NCBI RefSeq assembly: GCF_932526225.1
Contig: NC_064044.1
Span: 2,857,001 to 2,921,000 of the forward strand
Length of the DNA: 64,000 nt
Source: Nematostella vectensis
Taxonomy: Eukaryota > Cnidaria > Anthozoa > Actiniaria > Edwardsiidae
Reading direction: 5' to 3'
Part shown: piece after piece, positions 14,901 through 26,454 of the stretch
How the letters are laid out: every line of letters begins with the position of its first letter
Numbering within the stretch: position 1 is the first letter of the stretch
Notes under the pieces: generated by a model
Database searches by the model: none
The model's input: only the letters and a program-made list of their open reading frames with translations
Told to the model about the DNA's origin: nothing
Made by a program: the position numbers and the translations under genes

Positions 14901-17900
14901 TTGATAGAAAATGTATTTCTTTTTCTATTCTACTAAGATACTACGGTAGTACGGTAGGGGTTTGATAGAAAATGTATTTCTTTTTCTATTCTACTAAGAT
15001 ACTACGGTAGTACGGTAGGGGTTTGATAGAAAATGTATTTCTTTTTCTATTCTACTAAAATACTACGGTAGTACGGTAGGGGTTTGATAGAAAATGTATT
15101 TCTTTTCTATTCTACTAAGATACTACGGTAGTACGGTAGGGGTTTGATAGAAAATGTATTTCTTTTCTATTCTACTAAGATACTACGGTAGTACGGTAGG
15201 GGTTTGATAGAAAATGTATTTCTTTTTCTATTCTACTAAGATACTACGGTAGTACGGTAGGGGTTTGATAGAAAATGTATTTCTTTTCTATTCTACTAAT
15301 ATACTACGGTAGTACGGTAGGGGTTTGATAGAAAATGTATTTCTTTTCTATTCTACTAAGATACTACGGTACTACGGTAGGGGTTTGATAGAAAATGTAT
15401 TTCTTTTTCTATTCTACTAAGATACTACGGTAGTACGGTAGGGGTTTGATAGAAAATGTATTTTTTTTCTATTCTACTAAGATACTACGGTAGTACGGTA
15501 GGGGTTTGATAGAAAATGTATTTCTTTTTCTATTCTACTAAGATACTACGGTAGTACGGTAGGGGTTTGATAGAAAATGTATTTCTTTTTCTATTCTACT
15601 AAGATACTACGGTAGTACGGTAGGGGTTTGATAGAAAATGTATTTCTTTTTCTATTCTACTAAGATACTACGGTAGTACGGTAGGGGTTTGATAGAAAAT
15701 GTATTTCTTTTTCTATTCTACTAAGATACTACGGTAGTACGGTAGGGGTTTGATAGAAAATGTATTTCTTTTCTATTCTACTAAGATACTACGGTAGTAC
15801 GGTAGGGGTTTGATAGAAAATGTATTACGGTAGGGGTTTGATAGAAAATGTATTTCTTTTCTATTCTACTAAGATACTACGGTACTACGGTAGGGGTTTG
15901 ATAGAAAATGTATTTTCTTTTCTATTCTACTAAGATACTACGGTACTACGGTAGGGGTTTGATAGAAAATGTATTTCTTTTTCTATTCTACTAAGATACT
16001 ACGGTAGTACGGTAGGGGTTTGATAGAAAATGTATTACGGTAGGGGTTTGATAGAAAATGTATTACGGTAGGGGTTTGATAGAAATTGTATTTCTTTTCT
16101 ATTCTACTAAGATACTACGGTAGTACGGTAGGGGTTTGATAGAAAATGTATTACGGTAGGGGTTTGATAGAAAATGTATTACGGTAGGGGTTTGATAGAA
16201 AATGTATTACGGTAGTGGTTTGATAGAAAATGTATTACGGTAGGGGTTTCATAGAAAATGTATTACGGTAGGGGTTTGATAGAAAATGTATTACGGTAGG
16301 GGTTTGATAGAAAATGTATTTCTTTTCTATTCTACTAAGATACTACGGTAGTACGGTAGGGGTTTGATAGAAAATGTATTTCTTTTCTATTCTACTAAGA
16401 TACTACGGTACTACGGTAGGGGTTTGATAGAAAATGTATTTTCTTTTCTATTCTACTAAGATACTACGGTACTACGGTAGGGGTTTGATGGAAAATGTAT
16501 TTCTTTTCTATTCTACTAAGATACTACGGTACTACGGTAGGGGTTTGATAGAAAATGTATTTCTTTTTCTATTCTACTAAGATACTACGGTAGTACGGTA
16601 GGGGTTTGATAGAAAATGTATTTCTTTTTCTATTCTACTAAGATACTACGGTAGTACGGTAGGGGTTTGATAGAAAATGTATTTCTTTTTCTATTCTACT
16701 AAGATACTACGGTAGTACGGTAGGGGTTTGATAGAAAATGTATTTCTTTTCTATTCTACTAAGATACTACGGTAGTACGGTAAGGGTTTGATAGAAAATG
16801 TATTTCTTTTCTATTCTACTAAGATACTACGGTAGTACGGTAGGGGTTTGATAGAAAATGTATTTCTTTTTCTATTCTACTAAGATACTACGGTAGTACG
16901 GTAGGGGTTTGATAGAAAATGTATTTTCTTTTCTATTCTACTAAGATACTACGGTAGTACGGTAGGGGTTTGATAGAAAATGTATTTTTTTTCTATTCTA
17001 CTAAGATACTACGGTAGTACGGTAGGGGTTTGATAGAAAATGTATTTCTTTTTCTATTCTACTAAGATACTACGGTACTACGGTAGGGGTTTGATAGAAA
17101 ATGTATTTCTTTTTCTATTCTACTAAGATACTACGGTAGTACGGTAGGGGTTTGATGGAAAATGTATTTCTTTTCTATTCTACTAAGATACTACGGTAGT
17201 ACGGTAGGGGTTTGATAGAAAATGTATTTCTTTTCTATTCTACTAAGATACTACGGTACTACGGTAGGGGTTTGATAGAAAATGTATTTCTTTTCTATTC
17301 TACTAAGATACTACGGTAGTACGGTAGGGGTTTGATAGAAAATGTATTTCTTTTTCTATTCTACTAAGATACTACGGTAGTACGGTAGGGGTTTGATAGA
17401 AAATGTATTTCTTTTCTATTCTACTAAGATACTACGGTAGTACGGTAGGGGTTTGATAGAAAATGTATTTCTTTTTCTATTCTACTAAGATACTACGGTA
17501 GTACGGTAGGGGTTTGATAGAAAATGTATTTCTTTTTCTATTCTACTAAGATACTACGGTAGTACGGTAGGGGTTTGATAGAAAATGTATTTCTTTTTCT
17601 ATTCTACTAAGATACTACGGTAGTACGGTAGGGGTTTGATAGAAAATGTATTTCTTTTTCTATTCTACTAAGATACTACGGTAGTACGGTAGGGGTTTGA
17701 TAGAAAATGTATTTCTTTTTCTATTCTACTAAGATACTACGGTAGTACGGTAGGGGTTTGATAGAAAATGTATTTTCTTTTCTATTCTACTAAGATACTA
17801 CGGTAGTACGGTAGGGGTTTGATGGAAAATGTATTTCTTTTTCTATTCTACTAAGATACTACGGTAGTACGGTAGGGGTTTGATAGAAAATGTATTACGG

Positions 17901-19212
17901 TAGGGATTTGATAGAAAATGTATTTCTTTTCTATTCTACTAAGATACTACGGTAGTACGGTAGGGGTTTGATAGAAAATGTATTACGGTAGGGATTTGAT
18001 AGAAAATGTATTTCTTTTCTATTCTACTAAGATACTACGGTAGTACGGTAGGGATTTGATAGAAAATGTATTTCTTTTCTATTCTACTAAGATACTACGG
18101 TAGTACGGTAGGGGTTTGATAGAAAATGTATTTCTTTTTCTATTCTACTAAGATACTACGGTAGTACGGTAGGGATTTGATAGAAAATGTATTTCTTTTC
18201 TATTCTACTAAGATACTACGGTAGTACGGTAGGGGTTTGATAGAAAATGTATTACGGTAGGGGTTTGATAGAAAATGTATTTCTTTTCTATTCTACTAAG
18301 ATACTACGGTACTACGGTAGGGGTTTGATAGAAAATGTATTTTCTTTTCTATTCTACTAAGATACTACGGTACTACGGTAGGGGTTTGATAGAAAATGTA
18401 TTTTCTTTTCTATTCTACTAAGATACTACGGTAGTACGGTAGGGGTTTGATAGAAAAAGTATTTTCTTTTCTATTCTACTAAGATACTACGGTAGTACGG
18501 TAGGGGTTTGATAGAAAATGTATTTTTTTTCTATTCTACTAAGATACTACGGTAGTACGGTAGGGGTTTGATAGAAAATGTATTTCTTTTTCTATTCTAC
18601 TAAGATACTACGGTAGTACGGTAGGGGTTTGATGGAAAATGTATTTCTTTTCTATTCTACTAAGATACTACGGTAGTACGGTAGGGGTTTGATAGAAAAT
18701 GTATTTCTTTTCTATTCTACTAAGATACTACGGTACTACGGTAGGGGTTTGATAGAAAATGTATTTTCTTTTCTATTCTACTAAGATACTACGGTAGTAC
18801 GGTAGGGGTTTGATAGAAAATGTATTTTTTTTCTATTCTACTAAGATACTACGGTAGTACGGTAGGGGTTTGATAGAAAATGTATTTCTTTTTCTATTCT
18901 ACTAAGATACTACGGTAGTACGGTAGGGGTTTGATGGAAAATGTATTTCTTTTTCTATTCTACTAAGATACTACGGTAGTACGGTAGGGGTTTGATAGAA
19001 AATGTATTACGGTAGGGGTTTGATAGAAAATGTATTTCTTTTCTATTCTACTAAGATACTACGGTACTACGGTAGGGGTTTGATAGAAAATGTAATTTCT
19101 TTTCTATTCTACTAAGATACTACGGTACTACGGTAGGGGTTTGATAGAAAATGTATTTCTTTTTCTATTCTACTAAGATACTACGGTAGTACGGTAGGGG
19201 TTTGATGGAAAA

Positions 19213-19706
19213 TCCCTTTTTGTTTCGTCTCTTCTACGATTAAAATACTACGATAGGGGCTAGATTGAAATTATATTACAACATATGGCGCGATTGTTCG
19301 GTAAAAAAAACAGTATTTGATGTAGTATTAGATTAGGCAGCAACGAGGTTGTGAATTGTTGCAGAGAGCCTTTCTCATGCACTCCTACCGATTTGAGTTG
19401 CTGCAGAAAGTTTGACTTTTGACGCTCTACATACGATACTACGCTACTACGGCTTTAGTTAAAAAACTTTGGTCATATTATCGGGCCCCTTATATGAGAG
19501 TCGTAGAGCAACTAAGCCTACGACTCCGCCACGATGCTCGACTGTGAAAGTCGTGTGTAATCAGACCCGTACCCCGGATTTTTCTTGAGGGGGGGTGCGA
19601 AATCCAGAAAAGTGGACCTATATTTTCTGAGTTGGGGGGGGGGGGGGGAGTGAGTGAGTTTTCTGATAAAAATCCGACCATCCCCGGAAGAACAAAAAGG
19701 GATTTT
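19213..19706. other. Segment at satellite edge bounded by a 16-bp inverted repeat
   Basis: The satellite stops inside a monomer at AAAATCCCTTTTTGTT (about 19211-19226). The exact reverse complement AACAAAAAGGGATTTT lies at about 19690-19705. Inside are decayed pieces that still resemble the monomer: TACTACGATAGGGGCTAGAT near 19244 and ATACTACGCTACTACGGC near 19434. A G-run of about 15 sits near 19634. This could be a small inserted element or a decayed array edge folded by chance. I see no convincing target-site duplication. Confidence 0.5.
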
Positions 19707-20208
19707 TTTGCCTTTGCAGTATCTCAACGGGACGTTTATTGTCGGATATGGATTTAAATACAAGTCTGACTTATGACATACCAGAGTTATCTAGCTTATG
19801 CTTTATAGTTTTGTCTACAAATAGAACGTCTATTGAGAACCGAAAGTGGAATTTCGGCCGTAGTAGAGGGGTGCGTTCGCACCCCCTGCACCCTCCTGGG
19901 TACGGGCCTGGTAATTCAGGGCTAGACATGTCGTAAGCAGGTCGCATACGACTAACTCGTGCAGTCTAAATCAGCCTTTAGAATGTAAGAATAAAATAGT
20001 ACAAAGCTGAAGCGCCCAAAACGCAGAGCTTGTTACAATTAGAGTAATGAGGTGAGCTCCAGTCTCTTACCAATCGATTGGCGTCGAAGGTTGAGTTCAA
20101 ACAGACTGTTAAAAGAAACAAATAATAAACAAGTCAGTAACAGTACTATTTAGAATTTGCAGCACATAAAAATTCATATTGCAAATAATCTCTAGCAAGA
20201 CCGAAGTT
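19707..20208. other. Intergenic / last-intron sequence
   Basis: No gene recognised apart from a possible 35-bp minus-strand exon at 20071-20105, described under the EGF gene. Short open frames here have no recognisable domain. Confidence 0.4.
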
Positions 20209-22932
20209 GGTAAGTCAAGGTGGAAAGTCAAATTGGTAAGTCAAGTTGGTAAGTCAAGGTGGTAAGTCAAGGTGGTAAGTCAAGGTGGTAAGTCAAGGTG
20301 GTAAGTCAAGGTGGTAAGTCAAGGTGGTAAGTCAAGGTGGTAAGTCAAGGTGGTAAGTCAAGGTGGTAAGTCAAGGTGGTAAGTCAAGTTGGTAAGTCAA
20401 GTTGGTAAGTCAAGGTGGTAAGTCAAGGTGGTAAGTCAAGGTGGTAAGTCAAGGTGGTAAGTCAAGGTGGTAAGTCAAGGAGGTAAGTCAAGGTGGTAAG
20501 TCAAGGTGGTAAGTCAAGGTGGTAAGTCAAGGAGGTAAGTCAAGGTGGTAAGTCAAGGTGGTAAGTCAAGGTGGTAAGTCAAGTTGGTAAGTCAAGGTGG
20601 TAAGTCAAGGTGGTAAGTCAAGTTGGTAAGTCAAGGTGGTAAGTCAAGTTGGTAAGTCAAGTTGGTAAGTCAAGGTGGTAAGTCAAGTTGGTAAGTCAAG
20701 GTGGTAAGTCAAGGTGGTAAGTCAAGTTGGTAAGTCAAGGTGGTAAGTCAAGGTGGTAAGTCAAGGTGGTAAGTCAAGGTGGTAAGTCAAGGTGGTAAGT
20801 CAAGTTGGTAAGTCAAGGTGGTAAGTCAAGTTGGTAAGTCAAGGTGGTAAGTCAAGGTGGTAAGTCAAGGTGGTAAGTCAAGTTGGTAAGTCAAGGTGGT
20901 AAGTCAAGGTGGTAAGTCAAGTTGGTAAGTCAAGGTGGTAAGTCAAGGTGGTAAGTCAAGGTGGTAAGTCAAGTTGGTAAGTCAAGGTGGTAAGTCAAGG
21001 TGGTAAGTCAAGGTGGTAAGTCAAGTTGGTAAGTCAAGGTGGTAAGTCAAGTTGGTAAGTCAAGGTGGTAAGTCAAGGTGGTAAGTCAAGGTGGTAAGTC
21101 AAGCTGGTAAGTCAAGTTGGTAAGTCAAGGTGGTAAGTCAAGGTGGTAAGTCAAGTTGGTAAGTCAAGGTGGTAAGTCAAGGTGGTAAGTCAAGTTGGTA
21201 AGTCAAGGTGGTAAGTCAAGTTGGTAAGTCAAGGTGGTAAGTCAAGTTGGTAAGTCAAGGTGGTAAGTCAAGTTGGTAAGTCAAGGTGGTAAGTCAAGGT
21301 GGTAAGACTATCTTTTGTAATAAAGGCTCATTAGCATAACACCTTTAATTCGATGGACAAAATAATGCAGAATTCACGAGAAGAGCTATTTAGATAAAGA
21401 TGTGAGCTGAGATTAAATATTGTTGCTTTAAATAACTACAACTACCCGCTATGCATAAACATATGCGCGCCTTTGCCATGTGCAATCATTTAATTAACTT
21501 CTCACTCACCGTCGTCATCGATATTTAGGAATTGGATGTGTAGACAGCACCCGCAATTCCCGTTATGGCACTCACAACCTGTGCTCCTCTTTGCCAGCTC
21601 GCCTAAGTGAATACATGGGACGATTGAATGGTTACTACGATAATATAAACTAATAAATGTTACGTTAACATTTATAAGTAAAGCCCTTCAAAATGGTACA
21701 TGCCCTGAGTGGTGAGAATTGGGATTATGAAAGTTTTTATTTCGCAGGGGCGTAGCAGGGGGTGGGGCACTGGGGGCACGCGTGTCCCTCCTCCAAAAAT
21801 TGTTAAAAAATTATAAGGAAATGCCCAAACATTTTATTAATGTTACTGTATTGTGCCTGCTACGGCACTGGTTCGTTGTGAAGCGATCGTTGAAGCGATA
21901 GTTCTCAAAACACATTTGAAGTCGCAGTGAGCCCTTATCAATTGATCATGCTGTTTGAAGATAACAACAACAACAGCTAACAGCTACGCCCTTTTAAAAG
22001 CCTTCTATCATCGGTTACCATCGCAGTATTGACCCTTGTGTTATATGACAACAATTGATAACAAACACAAGCAACAGTCTAAAGGAAAAAACAACATAAC
22101 ATAGTATTTTTGCTAATATCATATCAAATATTTATACACTCACCATTATTGTAATACTAGTGTGTTTTTGCTAACAACATAGCAAATATTGATATACTCA
22201 CCATTTTTGTAATAGTAGTGTGTTTTTGCTCGATACTTTTTCGCCAGCTTTACAATCTTAGCATTTGGGAAAGTTCGTGCCCATGGATTTCCTAGAATAT
22301 AAGAAATTGCTAGATATAAACAGAATATCGATAGACTAGCGACTTTACCAGTTGCATCTATACCCTTAATACCCTATCTACAGCAAAATAAATAACAAAT
22401 CGATGAAATGACATATAAGATAGAAAATATGCCACTGCTATTTTGATGCACACAGAAGCTAGTGTTAAGAGCTGGGAAAAATTTTAGGCACTTTTTTCAT
22501 ACCATAAAAAATCTTGAGTGGCGCATAAAAATTATAAACCTAAAAATAATCATTTATAGCTAAATTAATCACAGTAACAAAAAAGCTGCAAAAGACATAT
22601 AAAAATGTTCTTATAAAAAAACCATTACTCCTACCATTCGTCATTGATTTTTCACAGTTCAAACCCTCAAATCCTTTTGGACAAATACACCTGAATGTCT
22701 CATTCATCGTGCCGTGCTTGCATTTTCCACCATTCAAACATGGATTCGGAAAGCAGGGATCATCTACGTAATCTGAAAAAAAAAATCACGCACTTAATGC
22801 ATATTAGTTCCTTTTTTTACTTTGTAATTCTGATTCTAGTTCTAGGCCAAAAACAGTTTGGATAAAGCTTCGCCCCAGACACCGTCGTCTTCCTTATCAA
22901 AGAAACCACATCATCGTTATCATTATAAACAC

Positions 22933-22982
<50 letters not shown>

Positions 22983-25900
22983 CCATAGTTATCACCATTG
23001 GTTGTCACAATAACGTTTCATATTTTAACACTTTGCATTTCCTTCCTATTTTCCCCTCTTATTCGTCCCTGACCTCTCGTTGTATTTCCCTTTTCCCCGA
23101 GACATGGAATCACTTACACTCGCAGTTGTCCCCTTTCCATTCAGGCAAGCAGTCGCATTCATACGGATCTTCTTCGTCACCAGTCTCTTTACAGGTGCCT
23201 TGATTCTTGCATGGGTTAGGCTCACAGACCCCTTGTCGCGTGACTTTCTCATTCGAAGCAGGTGGTAAGCCATCTAAAGAAATATTGACAAACAAGAGAG
23301 ATGCGCCTATCCTATTTCATACTGGGAATCTATCTGAAACATATTGACAAATGCAAAGAAATAGAATTCGAGAAACATGACGAGTAGATTGACGAGTATA
23401 GAAGAACGAGTATAATGGATAGTAGAATGACACGTGTAATAACGGTAGAATGACGAGTAGAATGATCGGAATAATGACGAGTACAATGACTAGTAGAATG
23501 ACGAGTAAAATGAACTGTATAATGACAAATAAAGACAAATAAAGTAAAATATGACGAGTAAAGTGACAAGTGTAATGACAAGTGTAATGACGAGTAGAAT
23601 GGCTACTAGAATGACGGTATAATGGCTAGAGTATAATGGCTTGTATAATGACGAGTATAATGACAAGTGAAATGACGAGTATAATGGCTAGTAAAATGTC
23701 TATATCATGACGAGTTATATCATTTATATCATGCTAAAATTGAAATGGTTGCTTTAGTGTAATAAGTTGAAGGATTTATTCTGCGACTTGATTGACGTCC
23801 AACAAAAATGATTTGAAAGTGAGTTTTTTGTCTCGACTTTCGCGTGTGACTAAGAACGAGAATAACGAGTATTATTATAACTTTGGCGAGCATTGTGGCG
23901 TATTATACGGGCTCTAATGAACGTTTTGGCGGGCTCTAATATATTTAAGCCCGCTGCTCTAAGCCAATGAGAGGGCTAGGAAATTGCAGCGAGTCAATCA
24001 GAAGGAAGCAGGAATTCCCGAAATTCATTCAAACCGCTCGTCGCATCGCTTGCCGTTTTTGGTTGTGTTTTGACATCTACCAAAAAACAAACAAGGAAAA
24101 CATGGCTAAACACGACTCACAATCTTCTTACCTGGATGAGGAGGAGCTTAAAAAAAAATGGAAGAAGATTCTGTTCCCAAAAATACTAAAAAAACAAACA
24201 TCCTGGGCGACAAAAAAGTTCACCGAGTGGTGCACGAAGCGAACTATTGAATGTGATTTTCACAGCATCAGCTCCGCGGATCATGGAGGCATTTTACGCC
24301 GTTTCTATGCTGAAGTCGAAACAAAAGACAAGAAGGACCTCTCGCCGAGTGCCTTTTGTTTCTAGTGAAACAATAGAGATGGAAAACAGTAATGATTGCA
24401 AACAAGGCAGTTTTTCTAGGGCAGGCGGGGAAGTGAATGTAATTTTTTTTCATCCTCGACCGAATTATACTTCTGCAAAGGCTGTCATGCCAAATTGTCA
24501 CTTTTCCAATTGCAGAATAAATTTTAATTCCTACAAGTGACATCCCATGAAACTTTCTATATTTTGAAACAGTTGTTTCGCATATCAATATTTGGGTGAC
24601 CTTAAAACCCGCTCGGTCAATCTCTTGGAGGCCTGGGTCTAAGAAGTTTATAGGATTAGTAAGAAAAAGATTTGACCAAGCGATAAAGTTTTTTTGACAC
24701 ATTTTTGCCTCGAGTCTCAAATTGAAAGGAATCAGCATTTTTCACCATGTTTTCTGGAGATCAGGGAGCGGGAAAACTTAAGCTCTTCTAAATATGGGCA
24801 TCAATGCCCATATAAGGCAATACATACGAAGGACACTATCCGTGGGGAATATGTTTGATATGTTTACAAAAAGAACCTTAAACACGTGCAAAGTGAATTG
24901 AAGCTGTATTTAAGTTATTAATTGTTATAACAACTTTCAATGAATAAATATCACGCGAGTCATCCGCGTTTTCCGATATTATTTTTGTTTTTGTTTTTGC
25001 GCTTAATGCTCGCCAAAGTTATAATAATAGTAATGTAGTTGATGTTCTTGGGCGTAAATGTGTTTTGGGCCCTTCTCAGCGCTCATTTTAGCCCTCGCTG
25101 CGTTTGGGCTAAAATGAGCTCGAGTCGGGCCCAAAACATATTTACGCCCGCGAACATCAACTATATTGTTATATTATAAAGAGTAACAATAAGAGACTAC
25201 TTAATTTCGCAGATTTCGCTGCTTTAATATATATTCCATTTAGCGAAAAAGCTAGCTCATACCTTGACATATTTTTCCGTTATATCCTTTGGGGCACTCG
25301 CATCTATAGATGTCGTATTCTCCATCCGGGACCTTCAGACAGCGTCCTTCGTTGAGGCAAGGGTTTGGGACACAAGGATCGGGAGTGCGGTCTGGGAACG
25401 AAAAAAAGTATATCGCTTTTAAAGTACAAATTCTAAACGCTTCACATTTAAAATTCTAAAGCCCATCCTGGACACAGTTATTTTAGTAACTCAAATTTGT
25501 TCAACAAGTCAAATTCAGGGCCGATAAACAGAAAGATACTACTATTATTATTATTGTTATTGTCATTGTCATTGTCATTGTCATTGTCATTGTCATTGTC
25601 ATTGTCATTGTCATTGTCATTGTCATTGTCATTGTCATTGTCATTGTCATTGTCATTGTCATTGTCATTGTCATTGTCATTGTCATTGTCATTGTCATTG
25701 TCATTGTCATTGTCATTGTCATTGTCATTGTCATTGTCATTGTCATTGTCATTGTCATTGTCATTGTCATTGTCATTGTCATTGTCATTGTCATTGTCAT
25801 TGTCATTGTCATTGTCATTGTCATTGTCATTGTCATTGTCATTGTCATTGTCATTGTCATTGTCATTGTCATTGTCATTGTCATTGTCATTGTCATTGTC

Positions 25901-26370
25901 ATTGTCATTGTCATTGTCATTGTCATTGTCATTGTCATTGTCATTGTCATTGTCATTGTCATTGCCATTGCCATTGCCATTGCCATTGCTATTGCTATTG
26001 CTATTGCTATTGCTATTGCTATTGCTATTGCTATTGCTATTGCTATTGCTATTGCTATTGCTATTGCTATTGCTATTGCTATTGCTATTGCTATTGCTAT
26101 TGCTATTGCTATTGCTATTGCTATTGCTATTGTTATTGTTATTGTTATTGTTATTGTTATTGTTATTGTTATTGTTATTGTTATTGTTATTGTTATTGTT
26201 ATTGTTATTGTTATTGTTATTGTTATTGTTATTGTATTTGTTATTATTATTATTATTGTTATTATTGCTATTGTTATTGCTATTGCTTTTGCTATTGCTA
26301 TTGCTATTGCTATTGCTATTGCTATTGCTATTGCTATTGCTATTGCTATTGCTATTGCTATTGCTATTGC

Positions 26371-26454
<84 letters not shown>

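Larger units (their letters stand above)
1..19212. repeat. Large satellite array, about 60-bp monomer, nested higher-order structure
   Basis: The first 19.2 kb is a head-to-tail array of a 59-61 bp monomer. Reading order inside it: CTATTCTACTAAGATACTAC, GGTAGTACGGTAGGGGTTTG, ATAGAAAATG, then TATT plus a variable T-rich spacer. Variation is almost confined to a few sites: GTAGTACGG versus GTACTACGG, AAGATA versus AATATA, the spacer (TTTCTTTT, TTTCTTTTT, TTTTTTTT, TTTCCTTTT), ATAG versus ATGG, and rare TACCATAG. A 28-bp short form lacking the CTATTCTACTAAGATACTAC half is interspersed, for example seven in a row at about 4590-4760. No reading frame of useful length exists on either strand. The array runs off the left edge of the window, so its true size is unknown. 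The order and low divergence indicate recent amplification. Confidence 0.97.

Noticed and set aside
1-19212. CRISPR-like array (repeats of about 28 bp and spacers of about 30 bp)
   Set aside because: The supposed spacers are identical from unit to unit; it is a simple satellite in a eukaryote.
19490-19763. Short frames around the G-run
   Set aside because: Pro-rich translation of a G/C homopolymer; no evidence of coding.
24268-24738. 156-codon minus-strand frame inside the DUF3504 element
   Set aside because: Overlaps the recognised plus-strand DUF3504 remnant and has no domain.
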